Shown here: positions 12,255 through 28,406 of the stretch, piece by piece
How positions within the stretch are numbered: position 1 is the first letter of the stretch
Layout: each line of letters starts with the position of its first letter
Source: Hemileia vastatrix
Taxonomy: Eukaryota; Basidiomycota; Pucciniomycetes; Pucciniales; Zaghouaniaceae
Length of the DNA stretch: 64,000 bases
Assembly (NCBI GenBank): GCA_030280995.1
Contig: JASXTE010000004.1
Span: 17,623,185 to 17,687,184 of the forward strand
Reading direction: 5' to 3'
The notes under the pieces: model-generated
Databases searched by the model: none
What the model saw: the letters and a program-made list of their open reading frames with translations, nothing else
Told to the model about the DNA's origin: nothing
Position numbers and translations under genes: made by a program

Positions 12255-12690
12255 TTTCAAAGGTATACTTTATTAAATTATACATATAAAGAGTATAGCT
12301 TTATCCTGTATGCATTCAGCAAGTACGAGATTTGGCTCTACACTTAATATTAATAATATAATGAAAGTATAACTCCAATACACTAGTAATATTAAAAAAT
12401 TTACGGAATTATGATATCCACATATATAAAATGAAAAATCTTGCTCTGATCAATATATTGACTTAGAAAGTTATACTTCAATAAATTATTAATTTTTAAA
12501 TTGTAGCATTGTCCTGTATGCTTTCAGCAAGTACGAGACTTTGAAACAACTTAAAAATCAATAAATTAAAGGTAAAGTACAAACAATCTAATTATTATTA
12601 TGAAAAGCAAAACATTATCCTGTATGCTTTCAGCAAGTACGAGATGATGTTTTACTTTTCATATTAATAATATAATGGTTGAGAAAGTAT
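12255..12690 (-). repeat. Three long hairpins with an identical 27-nt apex and different stems
   Basis: A 27-nt segment (plus strand begins TCCTGTATGC, ends CAGCAAGTACGAGA) occurs at 12304-12330, 12512-12538 and 12618-12644, with one base difference. Each copy is flanked by inverted-repeat arms of 17-45 bp, and the arm sequences differ between copies while pairing within each. For the third, TGAAAAGCAAAACAT at 12601 pairs with ATGTTTTACTTTTCA ending at 12661. Inside the apex a further small stem forms (TGCT/AGCA, GTA/TAC). The hairpins sit 0.15-0.6 kb upstream of the Tet-like gene, in its likely promoter or 5' leader. Function unknown. Confidence 0.75.
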
Positions 12691-13798
12691 TAAAGAAATA
12701 TAGAAAAATGATAAGCAAAACATGAACTTACATGTCTATAAAATCTTCTTCCATTTGTAGCTGATTGATCAAAATTAATTATAAAGTTTATTTTATAATC
12801 ACTGTTTTAAAAAATAAATGGTTAGATAAATAAATTGAACATTTTTGATAAGGAATAAAGAAAAGTAAATTGACAAACAAATAAAAAAACTTTAAGTTAA
12901 CTGAAAAAGAATTTTTTTATAATGAATCGAAAGGGTACAGTAAAAGATACCATAAAAATAAATTCAGAATTAGAATCATTAGATTAACTTGTCAAAAGTG
13001 TAAAAAAGTGTAACAAACCAAAATGATATGAAATGCAATAGCAAGAAAAATTTGCTTACCGGTAATCAGATAAGGTCAAGAAAATAGTACCAATAATTCA
13101 AAATGATAAAGCAAAAATATGATTGATAATTTTTGAAAAAGGTAAGTGAGAAAGAGAAAGGAAAAATAAATTGGGTGGCAAACAGATGTATATATCATGA
13201 ATTTTCACTGATCACATTTTCAAAAAAATGCAGCTCTCCAAGTCATATGATAAACTTCATCTAAATTCCAAGAATGATGTTGCCAAGGCACTTTACACAG
13301 CATGATCATTTTTTCCTATGCATATACTAATTCCAGCTAGAATTTACTTGGCTGCATGTTGTACAGATGCACATTTGTGGAACACTGAATTTCACATCTA
13401 AAAAAAATTGACGCCACATAATTCTAGCTACCATGTTTCACGTAGCTAAAAAACATACACTCATCACATTTAAATTTACATTGCGCCAAAATTAATTCAT
13501 TTTTGAATTTTTTTAAAGGAAACTATAATGTGCACCACCTATTTCTAAAATATGAACCTCCGCACCATATTAAATTGGGAGACTTTTAATTATGCAATTT
13601 TTTTGCCGTGACCTTTTTCCTGATCTTACTTGGTTCAAAATATTGAAACATGGCCAATGTTGATGAAAGAAACATTTGATTTTGTTTCTATGTGTAACAA
13701 TGGAAGGCTGTTTCTTACTGGCGAAAGAGTGTTGTATATTTTATTTGAACAAATTTTTATTTTTTTATGTATTTTATTTAAAAAATTTACTTTTTATT
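12691..13798. other. Intergenic, nothing recognised
   Basis: About 1.1 kb of AT-rich DNA upstream of the hairpin cluster. There is no credible coding region; the short open frame at 13630-13857 runs into the hairpins and has no recognised motif. Confidence 0.5.
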
Positions 13799-14575
13799 GC
13801 AGCCAGATTTATACTGGCTGCTTTTTAGAAACCTTAATTTATGACCCAAGCCTTTGAAATTGGCTTGGGTCCCTTACATTGCAATTTAGTACTTCCAGCC
13901 AGGTTTCCCCTGGCTGGAAGTGTCTCTTTCAAGCAATCGAAGTCGCTAAAAGCGACTTCGATTGCTTGCTGTAATGTTTGCCACCCTCCCAGCTAATTTA
14001 CTAGGCTGGGAGGTGGCCAAAGCAGTGTGCAACGCGCGTTGCTGCTGCAAGTAACGCGCGTTGCACAATCGCTACCATATTTCATGCAGCTGATATCAAG
14101 TCAGCTGCATGAGATATGCGCAGCATGTGCAATGCGCGCTGCATGCAGCAGAAACGCGCGTTGCATGCAGCACATGCAGCCTGCATTGCTGCTGCATGCA
14201 ACGCGCATTTCTGCTGCATGCAATGCGCATTACTTGCAGCAGCAATGCGTGTTGCATGTGCTGCATGCAGTGCATTGCACAGCCAGTTTTTTTCTGGCTG
14301 TGCAATGCACACAGAGAAACCAAAGTCCCTGCAAGGGACTTTGGTCTCTAAAATGGAAGCGACTTTCCCTACCAGGTGCAATCTGGTGGGAAAGTGAGAG
14401 AAACGTTAGACCAAAGTTGTTTGAAAGCAACTTCGGTCTTAAAAACATTAAAAATCATAAAAAAAAAAATGAGAAATGTAGAAAAAAAAAAAAATTAAAA
14501 ATTAAAATGTGAGTAAAAGAAAAAAAATAAGTTCTAGTGATACCAAAAATCCAAGCCAATTTCATTTGGCTTGGT
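13799..14575. repeat. Cluster of 14 short hairpins in a GC-rich island
   Basis: Successive perfect or near-perfect inverted repeats with 8-18 bp stems and mostly 3-12 nt loops. Spans: 13799-13821, 13843-13871, 13891-13921, 13930-13968, 13981-14016, 14027-14066, 14083-14111, 14123-14177, 14183-14248, 14270-14310, 14319-14345, 14362-14395, 14408-14439 and 14551-14575. Examples are GACCCAAGCC/GGCTTGGGTC and ACTTCCAGCCAGG/CCTGGCTGGAAGT. Stem words recur: CCAAGCC in the 2nd and 14th, AGCCAG in the 1st, 3rd and 10th, ACCAAAGT in the 11th and 13th. The middle (14027-14270) is a nest of TGCAACGCGC and GCTGCATGCA words. The island is far richer in G+C than its surroundings. Open frames crossing it are by-products. 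Confidence 0.9.
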
Positions 14576-16728
14576 TATTTAATAATTAATTTTTAATACA
14601 TTAAATTTAAAATTCAAACACCATAAAATATATGAATTTTTTTTATATGAATATTATAAATTTAATCTACCTCTTTCTCATAATTATATTTATAATTTTG
14701 TTTTTTTAATTTTTGACATTTAAGTTTATTTTTTGGAAATACAAAATTAAATTTTCAGCTAAATTTTTTAGTAAGGTAAAATAAATTATAAATTTGACAT
14801 TTTGTAATTGAATAATGAAAAAAATTTTAAATTTATTTAAAAAATATTTTTGTTAGAAGAATACAAATATTTTAAGGGTAGAAATATGGTGCAAATTGTA
14901 AGTAAAAAAAATTATATTTTTTTTTGTGAGGGGTTATTTCTATTTTTAAAAATATTTTTCAAAAACATTCATTAAATACTGAATTAAATTACTTTGAAAC
15001 TCAAATTTTTTGTAAAATAATTAAAAATGAAATAATAATATTGTTGTATTTGATATAAAATTTGAATTGGTAATATTAATGTCTCTTTAAGTAAATTTGA
15101 AAATCATTTAAAAAGACCATGTTGATAAGTACTTCATTTTTGATATACAATGGTTATATATATATCTTATATATATTTCTTGAGTGTTATTTTTATATAC
15201 ATTCAATAAAATTTGTAATATAAAATGCCATTTAATAATTAATTAATGTTCAACTTAGTTATAACAACTTCATATTTAATACCAGCCACTAGTATTTACT
15301 TTTTAATTTAAAACTCCAATATAATATGAGAGTATCCTTATTTTGTCTGTATGTAATGAACAACAATAACAGACCATAAATGAGTGGGTAGTTAATTACA
15401 ATAAATAGTTGAAGAATAACCTATAAGAAATGATAAGTTTATCAAAAAGAGTACATTAAAAAAATATACTATTGAATTTTTTTTGATATAATTTGGGTAG
15501 TTAAATGAAAATTTAAATTATCAGACATCAAAATGGATAAAATCTAAAAGTAGTGTTTATATAATAAGCCTCATAAAAAAAAAGGATAAAAAATCTACTA
15601 TGTAACTAAATTATTAAATATTAAGGTATTATTAAAATTATTGAAAAACTTATTTTACAGTTATAATGAAATCTTAATGTGAAAATAATGGTGGGATAAT
15701 AGTAAGACTATGTGGAAACACTTTAATTTATACATACTTTCAACTATGTTCAGATAAAAAAATTGTTAAAATTGTATAATAACATCTAGTTAATAGTGAT
15801 GCAATTTTATTTAGATCAAGAATAAATTTTTCTGAGGAAAAACTAATTAAATTGAGATATGGCCATCTCCTTTCAAGAGATAGAATAATAATAAAAATTT
15901 AAAAAATTATAATAAGTATTCTTAATCACCATTTTTGAAAAGTCTCTAGTAAAATTCATTATAATATATCATTCATTGATTACATTATATGGAGTTTCAT
16001 CTTGAAGTAGTGATGTGCAGCTTTGAACTTATGTTATGAAAAACAAAAAAGTTAAAAAATATATAGTTATACTAATGAAAAAGCCAAAAATAAAAATACT
16101 ATTATAAATTAAAAAAATAAAACTACATAAATTTTATTCTGCTCTAATGATGGAAGGGTACTATGTATGAATTTCCACATGTTAAATCCAAACCTGCTTT
16201 AAGGCTAGTTTACAGGTAGAGCTATTAAGTTTCCTTAAATTCTAAAAATAACTTATGCATTTTACTAATTATTTTTTTCTTGTTTCTTTCCAAAGTTGTT
16301 AGAGTTGCTTAATTAATACTGTTATCTTGATTGTAAGATATATAATTTTTTTTGAATACATGATTTATTGTTTCAAAAATTATATTATAAATTTAAATCA
16401 TTTATTTCATTTTCTAAAGCTTCATTGTCAAAGACACAACTCCATTTTCTATTACTTAACAAATATATAAAATGTGATAGTAAAATTTAAGGAATTTTCT
16501 TTTTTAGAGGGTCAAACTATATTGTGAAGATTTTTATCTAGAAATTCTTGTACTCTAAAACCAAATAATTTTCTCCCTTAAGTAAGCCATTTCAAAAATA
16601 TGAGAATATAAACAAGAATATTAACTTATCTTATTTTTATTTTCTTTACTGAAAGTTTTAGTTCAATCCCTTTTTTTATATGACATTAGTATAAAAACAT
16701 GGTTAAATGCTACTATATAATTAATTTT

Positions 16729-16731
<3 letters not shown>

Positions 16732-16762
<31 letters not shown>
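16732..16762. repeat. (TA)n microsatellite
   Basis: About 31 bp of uninterrupted alternating T and A in the AT-rich gene-free stretch. Confidence 0.9.
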
Positions 16763-16769
<7 letters not shown>

Positions 16770-18477
16770 TTAGAACGTCATCCTTTTTTATTTACTTGAA
16801 TAAATGGCTCAATTATAATACCCAACACTTATTAATGTTTCCCAAACTCAATAACAAATTTCTCATATGAAATATTAGCTTCTAATATAAGAAGTTTATC
16901 TATAGATGATATTCAACATGTGATTTTACTTTTTAGATTCAGCTAAAATTAAACAAAAGGAGAAATCATGCATATGTGTATAAATGGTAACCATATGTTA
17001 CTTAGAGGATTGTGAAATTCACTCATCAGAATGGTTTAAGTATTAAAATAAATTGAGGTCATTATTTTCTAGTATTTGAAACTAATTAGGAAATTATTCT
17101 AAAAATATATTTTAATGTGTATCATGTTTAAAAAGTTGGAAATATGATTTTTGAAAATTGTGAGTTTCTTATGAGATACCAAGCTTTAGTTTACATTGTT
17201 TCAAGTAGAATAGAATTTTAGTATTAGAAATTGAAAGCAATGTACCATTATCAGATTTTAACTGTGTTCTACTTATAGAATGATTACATAACATTAAACA
17301 TTATTTAAATCAAAAAGGTTTAAAAGATATTTAGAGTTTTACCAAATTTCACCATTTATTAATCTTTGATTTGAAAACAAACTATGATGTACACTCACTA
17401 GAAATAAGCAATCCCAATTTTAACATAATTTATCAATCCAAAAATAATGAGTCAATTAACATGAAAATATATATTATTTCAAAACCAATTCTCTAGATTT
17501 AAAATATGATGCTTTAATGAAAAATTATTACAAAACTTTAATGCAATGAAGTCTCTTGAAAAATTCAAAAATAGAATATCAAAACAAGTAATTTCTGCAA
17601 AAAAAACTACTAACTATTGTAGATAAAGCATAAAAATAAGTCATATTTTTTAAAAAAATGATCTAACAATATTTATTTTTGTTAAAAAAATCAAAACATT
17701 GTTAAGTTTGCTTGTTATAATAATGTTAAAATCCACTAAACATTATCTAAAGGTGGTAAAATATGTTAAAAATAAGTTGAATTTTATGAGATAAAAATCA
17801 ACAATTTTGTATCATTTCCTGTTGTGCTATGACTTTATTCCACCCTTTTTATCTGATTCTTCCAGTATTACTTTGCTATGATCACTAGTTTTCAAGTTAA
17901 AATTTACAAATGTTCATTATACTTGATAATATGAAAAATAACTCAAACTTTTATAACTACAAAATAAGATTTTGTAACTCCTTCTTTCAATCAATATTTG
18001 AAGAAATTTTAGTTTATTTGAGTAATGATTTTAAGAATAACAAAAAAATTGAAATTCACAAGGAATTATTTCCAGAGACTATAATTATTTACTTGTGTAA
18101 TGCATGAGCTACTTATCAATGATGTAAAACATCAGAAAAGTAAGTTATAGTTATAAATCTACAGATTATACTGTTTCTGGTATATATATCTTCAATAAAT
18201 CTTTTAAACTTATCTTAGCCTACATACCACACAATAGAAAATCATTATATTAAAAAAGGAAAAAATTCTATGATAATATCATAAAGAATGATAACCATGG
18301 ATTAATATTCCATAAAAATGGTTAATAATATTTTAAGAGAACCTAAATCAGTATTCTTTCATCAAAATATATCCTTTTTGTCTTTGTAATTTATTCCAAA
18401 CAAATTTTTTGAAAGTTGAATCTATATATCTAATGCCAAAACCACTATTAAGTTCCCTCTTAGACTTTTTAAGAAAT

Positions 18478-18508
<31 letters not shown>

Positions 18509-18509
18509 T
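18478..18509. repeat. (TA)n microsatellite with one interruption
   Basis: About 32 bp of alternating T and A with a single TG step near 18495. Confidence 0.85.
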
Positions 18510-20445
18510 ATTTATCAAAAATTGAAATAAAGAATAAAAACATAATTTTATTTACCTTTAATTATTTAAATATAGAGTATTTTCAGAATGCATTGTGGTT
18601 ACTTGTGAAGGTTAGAAGATTTGAAGTTGGATTTATGAGTTTTTAGAAGGGCAAATATTGTAAAATTCTTTCATAAATATTTATTTCATAGTTTCAAATG
18701 TTGAAATCTACAAACTAATGGGATTTAAAATTATATTGAGATTTAAAATCTGTTTTCTACTCAAGTAAAATAAAATAAAATGATGATATCAAAATTGAAA
18801 TTAAGTTTAAACTTTTGATATGCTCTATCTTCAATTTTATTGATAGTGCATCAAAAATTTAATAATATTTTTTTCCTTCATCACTTTTTACATAAAAGAT
18901 AGTTTTATCATTTTATGAATTAAAGATTGCTTATATAAATTTAACATCTATGTCAACTGTTTATGACTATTAATCTATATAATAAATTTTTTAGAAGAAA
19001 AAATAACATCAGTATATACTGACTTTGAAATTATTCAATTTAAAATAGTTTACAGGTAGATAATGAAGGGTGATTTCATTTTTGAATATGAACTATAGAA
19101 GTCTTATTTTATCAATTTTAATTCTTTTTGAGCTCAAATGTATCCACCGCAACTTAAGTAAGAATAAAAATTATTTTTATTGAAATTTACATGAGAAAGT
19201 ATGCCTATTATTCAAAATCAAACTTGCTCTAATGGTGTTTTTCAATCATTATTTCCATTCATAACAATAAAAAACATTTCAATTTGCTGATGTTTTAGTT
19301 TTTGATATCCCCAAGTTTATATCTCAGGTGTACTATTCACAAAATTATTAAAAATATAATTTTCGAAATACATGATAAACTTGAAAGTGAGGGGGCATTA
19401 AATTTTTAAAAATGAATTCTAAATTCAGGATGGATAGTATTTTTTCTATTTTCACAAATGAACAATTTTTCGTTTCAATTAATCCAGAAAGAAAATTTTG
19501 TTGTAAGCATATTATATTATATTTATTATGATTTTAAATACTATATTTTCAAGATTTGTGTTTAATATTTCCTGTGAAAGTTAATGTTAATGTGAATTTA
19601 AAGTAAGCTTGAAGAAATTTAATCAATAGGCATATTGGATATTTAAAATAATATTTTGCTCCAATCTTGAATCATCCTGGGCTAAAAAATATCCCAAATA
19701 AGGTTTTTGTGGGTCAATTTGGATTTAAGTAGGATTAAGTGAGGTTTAATAAAGGACAGATAAAAGGCTAAATTCATTACTAGTGACTTTTTTCTCAAAA
19801 TAGTTATAAAATATTTATCATTCTGGACTCAAGCTTCAATAAAGTTGAATTGAAACAGAGATAATTTCTAGCAGCACAACACCATATTTACAAAGGTGTA
19901 AAATACCTCAAATATTACTCATAATATAGGAAGGCAAGGAATCTACAAAATTCACATTTCAAACGAGGATTTATATTTTGAATTTGAAATTGAGAAATGG
20001 AATATTATTTTCCAATTTAAATATCTATTAGTCATTTTAACAAAAGTTTTCAGTAATCAGATTGAATTTTGATGGTATTTTGTTGTAGATTAATCATTTT
20101 GATGAGACATTTACTCAAAATTACTGGTTTCGTTTCTAATATTCCATGTGAAATTCATTATGAATCTTTTTGAAAGTGAATAGTTGACATATTGGATATG
20201 CAAAAGCTTATGTTAGATCAAAGTGAGATCAAAGGGAGCTTAACTGATGATCAAATTAGGATTTTACAAGATCAAACGGTGATCAATGTAGGTTCATCTT
20301 GAGCTCAATCTGTGACAAATCTCTGACTAAATGTAAGGCCAAACAATTTCCTACATGGTGATGATGTGTGCATAATTCAAGCATAGATTTGTGGCTCAAC
20401 GGAGCTCAAGCAAGGGGTATTGCTAGCAATACCCCCCCATTTTTT

Positions 20446-20740
20446 CTGTGGTGACTGAACCTAATTCAAACCTGTTTGCGGGAAATGGGAGATAGGCTTT
20501 AGTAGAATCTTCAGTTAAAGGACATGTGATTTAAATAAACCTAACCCTAATTTGTTAAATAAAAAAATGGAATAAAAGTTTAAATTGGGAAAAAAAAGGC
20601 TCAACTTTAATGGTCAATATCTCAGAAACCACTGAATCAAATTCAAATCTGTTTGTAGGAAATGAAAGGTAGCCTTCAGGAGAATCTTCAGTAAAAAGAA
20701 CATTAGATTTGAATAAACCTAACCCTAATTCCTAGTCTGA
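20446..20740. repeat. Two diverged tandem units inside the Harbinger end
   Basis: Two copies of a roughly 190-bp unit. Shared words are GAATCTTCAGT (near 20500 and 20682) and AATAAACCTAACCCTAATT (near 20535 and 20713). The same two-unit arrangement, inverted, is present in the related element at about 32630-32950. Confidence 0.65.
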
Positions 20741-21667
20741 TTTTCAAAATTTTACAAAAACTTGAAAAGTGGTAATGAAGATGAGATTAAAAGGAGTTTA
20801 ATAAGTTCACTATTATCCATATAAGATTCATACATATATTTAAGTATGAAGTTTTCATAAAAGGAATGAGGTATCATATAGGCATGAAAAAAATGAGATG
20901 AAACTTACCTTGATTGATAAGTAGGAAAAATAGAGTGAGAAAGATTGATGTTGGAATTGTGGGGAAATTGAATATGGAGTAAGTGAAATGCATAAAGAAT
21001 GTGCAATGTATGTGTTTCAATGAAATGGAGCCAAAAAAAGTGAAATAGGGGAAATGGGGGATAATGACCATGCCAAGGAGGGATGAAGAGTAGGGTGATG
21101 GAGCTAAAAAATAAAGTAAAGAGGGAGAGAAAAAAAGGTTAATTATACCATTGAAATCAAAAATAACCACTTACAAAAAAAATTTAGATAAAAAAAATAA
21201 AATAAACAGAAAAAAAACAAAAAAAAATATAATTAGTAATCTAAAAATCTAAAAAAGGATAAAATGACTTACCTGGAGAGATGAGATGACAAAATAAATG
21301 AAACCAAATTGTTGGAGGGATGTTGGAGGAGAATAGGAAAAGGATATGAGGGAGGAATGAAAAAAAGAAACAGTGAAAAATTATCCAATTTTAGAAAATA
21401 TGTGATGTCATGTTGAGCTAATGTAAGAAAACCAATGAGCCATCCAAAAAAGAGATATTCACCATAAATTCCAAATAAAATGAATATGCAACAAACAAAA
21501 ATACCAAGCCAAGTGAATAAAGTATACAAAGTGGAAATTTGGAGAGTATGAAAACAAAAAATTAAAAGGGTTGTGTGCCAAAATGGTGGAGGGTGATTGG
21601 CATAATGACAGAGCATATGCCAGTTGAATGAATGTTTTGTGATTCAAGGGATGGGAGAGCAGGCACT

Positions 21668-22840
21668 AATTAAGGATCCTCTTCTTCATAAAGATCATTC
21701 CACTCATCCTTTATATCAGCTAGGATATTGTGGAGTATAACACAAGTCATGATCCAATGATTTGCACTTTTGATCTCCAATTTTTTTTGAAATTGGATTC
21801 GGAGCTCCCAAAGACTAGAAAATTGTCCCTTTAAAATACCTATAGCATGTTCAATCCGTACTCTTGATTGGGCAAGGTGATAATTAAATTTAGTTTTGGG
21901 GTCATTTCTAAGGTTGCACCACAGAAAGCAGGTATAATGTACTTCCAACTTGCATATGCTGAGTCTGCAAGGAGGTACTGAGATTTGTCAAAGTATGAGT
22001 CTGGGGTTTGAGAAATCCTCATTCTTTGGAAGATGGAAGAGTCATGATATGATCCAGGGAAGCCACTGTGAAAAGCAATAATTTTTTTTTGACATCCCAT
22101 ATAAGTTGAACGGCAATAGAGTATCTAGAAGGAAGATAAAAAGTTAGTTCATAAATGATGAGAAATTGGAGAAGATTTAGAACAAACATTTTTTTACAAT
22201 CAAAATAATGGTTCCCATCATGAGCAGGCTTTTGACTCAAAGGTATAGTTGTGCCATCAAAAAAACCTACACAGCCAGGGAAACCTTTGGCTTGCATTAC
22301 TTGAGAGGATTCAAGTCGCTGTTGTGGAGTTGGCAAGCAAGTGTTTGAGACTTGAGGGAAAGGATAGCAATCATACAGCGCTTGGTGTATGATATCACTG
22401 TACCATATCCTATGTTAAATAGATTATCCAAACATCTTACAGCAGCACCATTTTTATTTGAGCCAAAGCGACATAGTGCAACAGCAAGTTGAATGGCAGG
22501 ATTACGCTGTTTGTTATGGGAATTGTTATGAGAGATAGGATGTTCAGAGATGAGTTGATAAAGTTTGAAGAAAGAATTGGGTGAAGCTCTAAATATCTGA
22601 GTGAAGTTTAGTTGGGGAATGTTGAGAATGGAGCAGAGATCATATCAGGGATCATGATAAAGATTTGGCACCCTGGAAATGAGGTAAGGCTTTTTGGAAA
22701 GAAAACACAAATAGGCTAAGGCATCTCCCAAATCAGATTCAGATTTATAGTAGAGAACTAAAACTAAAGTGATGGCATTAATAGTGGAGTGAAGTAGCCC
22801 TCTAGTAGAGAGGTGCTTCATTCTTGTCAGTAGTATAGGT
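21668..22840 (-). pseudogene. Harbinger (HARBI1-like, DDE_Tnp_4) transposase, frameshifted
   Basis: Catalyses cut-and-paste transposition when intact. Reading 22840 to 21668: an N-terminal block with AVALCRFGSNKNGAAVRCL and YGTVISYTKRCM; the first Asp in GCVGFFDGTTIPL; a probable intron between CKK and YSIAVQLIWD (acceptor TTCTAG near 22127); the second Asp in GFPGSYHDSSIFQ; the YLLADSAYA block; and the Glu in SRVRIEHAIGILKG. At least two frame breaks are visible: one at a run of nine A residues (about 22082-22091) and one near 21915-21930, between IIPAF and KTKFNYHLAQ. The gene ends DLYEEEDP at 21670. All three catalytic residues remain, so inactivation seems fairly recent. Confidence 0.75.
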
Positions 22841-23217
22841 GTCGGTAAAAGGTTTAGGTGATGAGTGGGAGGTGGGAATTTGCCACCAAATGTGCAGTTG
22901 GGGTGTGTAGAGAGAAAAAAAACTTAAGTGTTCACCACCAAAATTAAGTAGCATAGAGTGAGGAGAGACTTAAGGATGGCATCAGAAATTATATGTCATG
23001 TGACTTTCTTAAAAATCCATCATGAATGTGATGAGTTTGGGATCAGGAATTAGAAACGGAAATTGTGGTATAAGAGGCAGGATAATGCATTATCATGGAT
23101 TCCTTATCCACTAGCCCCAGGGCTAGTGGATAAGAATCTTCCGCAATTAGTAATGTCTGATCCCAGGAAAAAAAATTTCTGATCCCTAATTGCAGATCCC
23201 TGAACATTGATACCCCC

Positions 23218-23251
<34 letters not shown>
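23218..23251. repeat. (TAA)n microsatellite abutting the Harbinger end
   Basis: About eleven TAA units directly after ATACCCCC. Harbinger elements prefer TAA/TTA targets, so insertion into the repeat is likely. Confidence 0.85.
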
Positions 23252-23253
<2 letters not shown>

Positions 23254-23424
23254 AAGTGGTACCTGGTAAATAAGTGCATATTCTCTTTAATTTGATGTAA
23301 GACAATGCAATAGGCTAGGCTCTACTAGATTTAATGCTTCTATGTGAAATTATTTTTTTTATTAAAAAAGAACCTCTTATGGGATTTTGCTTTTTTCCCA
23401 GTGTGACTGGACCATCTATCATAA

Positions 23425-23541
23425 CTTAGGGGGAAAAAAATGGCAACCAGATGTCAGATTCAGTTCACATACTGAATTGATTCAATTCAGTATGTGAACT
23501 GAACCCAATGTCTGGTCACCACTTTTTTCCCCCTGTGTAAG
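23425..23541. mobile_element. Foldback element, arms of about 55 bp
   Basis: Near-perfect inverted repeat with almost no loop. The core CAGTTCACATACTGAATTGA faces TTCAATTCAGTATGTGAACT, and the outer ends carry AGGGGGAAAAAA and TTTTTTCCCCCT. It has the form of a small palindromic MITE lying between the Harbinger element and the 3' end of the transcription factor gene. Confidence 0.7.
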
Positions 23542-24157
23542 CTTATGCCCCCCCCACCAGCAAATATACCTATAGGGTATATCACACCTTTGACGTCATT
23601 TATCTGTATCAACATTAGAAATCCTTCAAGTTTAGGAAAACACTCCTTGGTTCATTTATAATAGTCACCATTTCCACATTTCACATTTCGCATTTCACAT
23701 TTTATATTTTTATTAGTAAAAAAATAAAAAAAATAAGAAAAACTGTTGATGGAACTTTTTGTTTTCTATTCTTTTAGATACTCTTATTCTAGCAGTACAA
23801 GCTGAAATCTTCTTGGAAAGATATCTAAAACGAATTACAGAACAATGTTTTCCATTTTTGATATCCAATGTATTCGAATCTATGCTTATTCATCCCCCTA
23901 TTCCTTCTGCCACTAACATATAAAAATGCAGTTAGATACCGGAAAACATATTTATATATGTTCACTATAGCAACCTGTAAATTTCTCTGATTTACACATA
24001 CTATAAAACTTTTTGATTTGAAGTCACTCTGAATTAGTAAACCTAAAAGCCAGCCAATTTTTTAACTTCCTTCACGTTTCTCAGCACCTGAAATTCAGAT
24101 CATTGAAGAACAATTGATAAATGAAATTCACATACGCTAAAATAATAAACCAGTTTG

Positions 24158-24208
<51 letters not shown>

Positions 24209-24305
24209 ACAATAATTTACTAGCTTTTTACACCCCCAACAGTATGAAAGCAAGAATGATCAAATAGCTTATTTTTGTGGTGAAAGATTTTGAAATGCTG
24301 CACTT
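23542..24305. other. Downstream spacer of the transcription factor gene, with (TA)n
   Basis: AT-rich spacer with no ORF of note. It contains an uninterrupted TA run at about 24160-24206. Poly(A) signals for the reverse-strand gene ending at 24306 should lie near its right side. Confidence 0.6.

Positions 24306-28406
<4,101 letters not shown>

Larger units (their letters stand above)
14576..20413. other. 5.8 kb of very AT-rich DNA without genes
   Basis: No coding region, inverted repeat or recognisable transposon. Base composition is extreme (long A/T tracts), as expected for old degraded transposon DNA. It holds two TA microsatellites, listed separately. Confidence 0.7.
20414..23217 (-). mobile_element. 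PIF/Harbinger-type DNA transposon, about 2.8 kb
   Basis: The left end begins GGGGTATTGC at 20414 and the right end finishes ATACCCCC at 23217, giving a short inverted terminus of the GGGGGTAT type. Flanking triplets are CAA on the left and TAA on the right, compatible with one mutated TAA target duplication. The reverse strand encodes a broken Harbinger transposase (21668-22840). A subterminal hairpin TTATCCACTAGCCC/GGGCTAGTGGATAA lies near 23103-23136. A shorter relative of the element lies inverted at 31085-32980. The left boundary is less certain because the terminus there is itself part of a 22-bp palindrome. Confidence 0.65.

Noticed and set aside
14027..14512. Overlapping open frames of 72-161 codons in the hairpin cluster
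   Set aside because: They read repeated GCTGCATGCA and CGCGCGTT words on both strands and in all frames; they are by-products of the hairpins.
20414..20435. 22-bp perfect palindrome with half-site GGGGTATTGCT as a separate regulatory site
   Set aside because: It coincides with the left terminus of the Harbinger element, so a terminal-repeat explanation is simpler.
20874..21647. Hydrophobic open frames, also near 31653-32480
   Set aside because: They lie in the AT-rich non-coding ends of the two Harbinger elements; similarity between them reflects the element, not a membrane protein.
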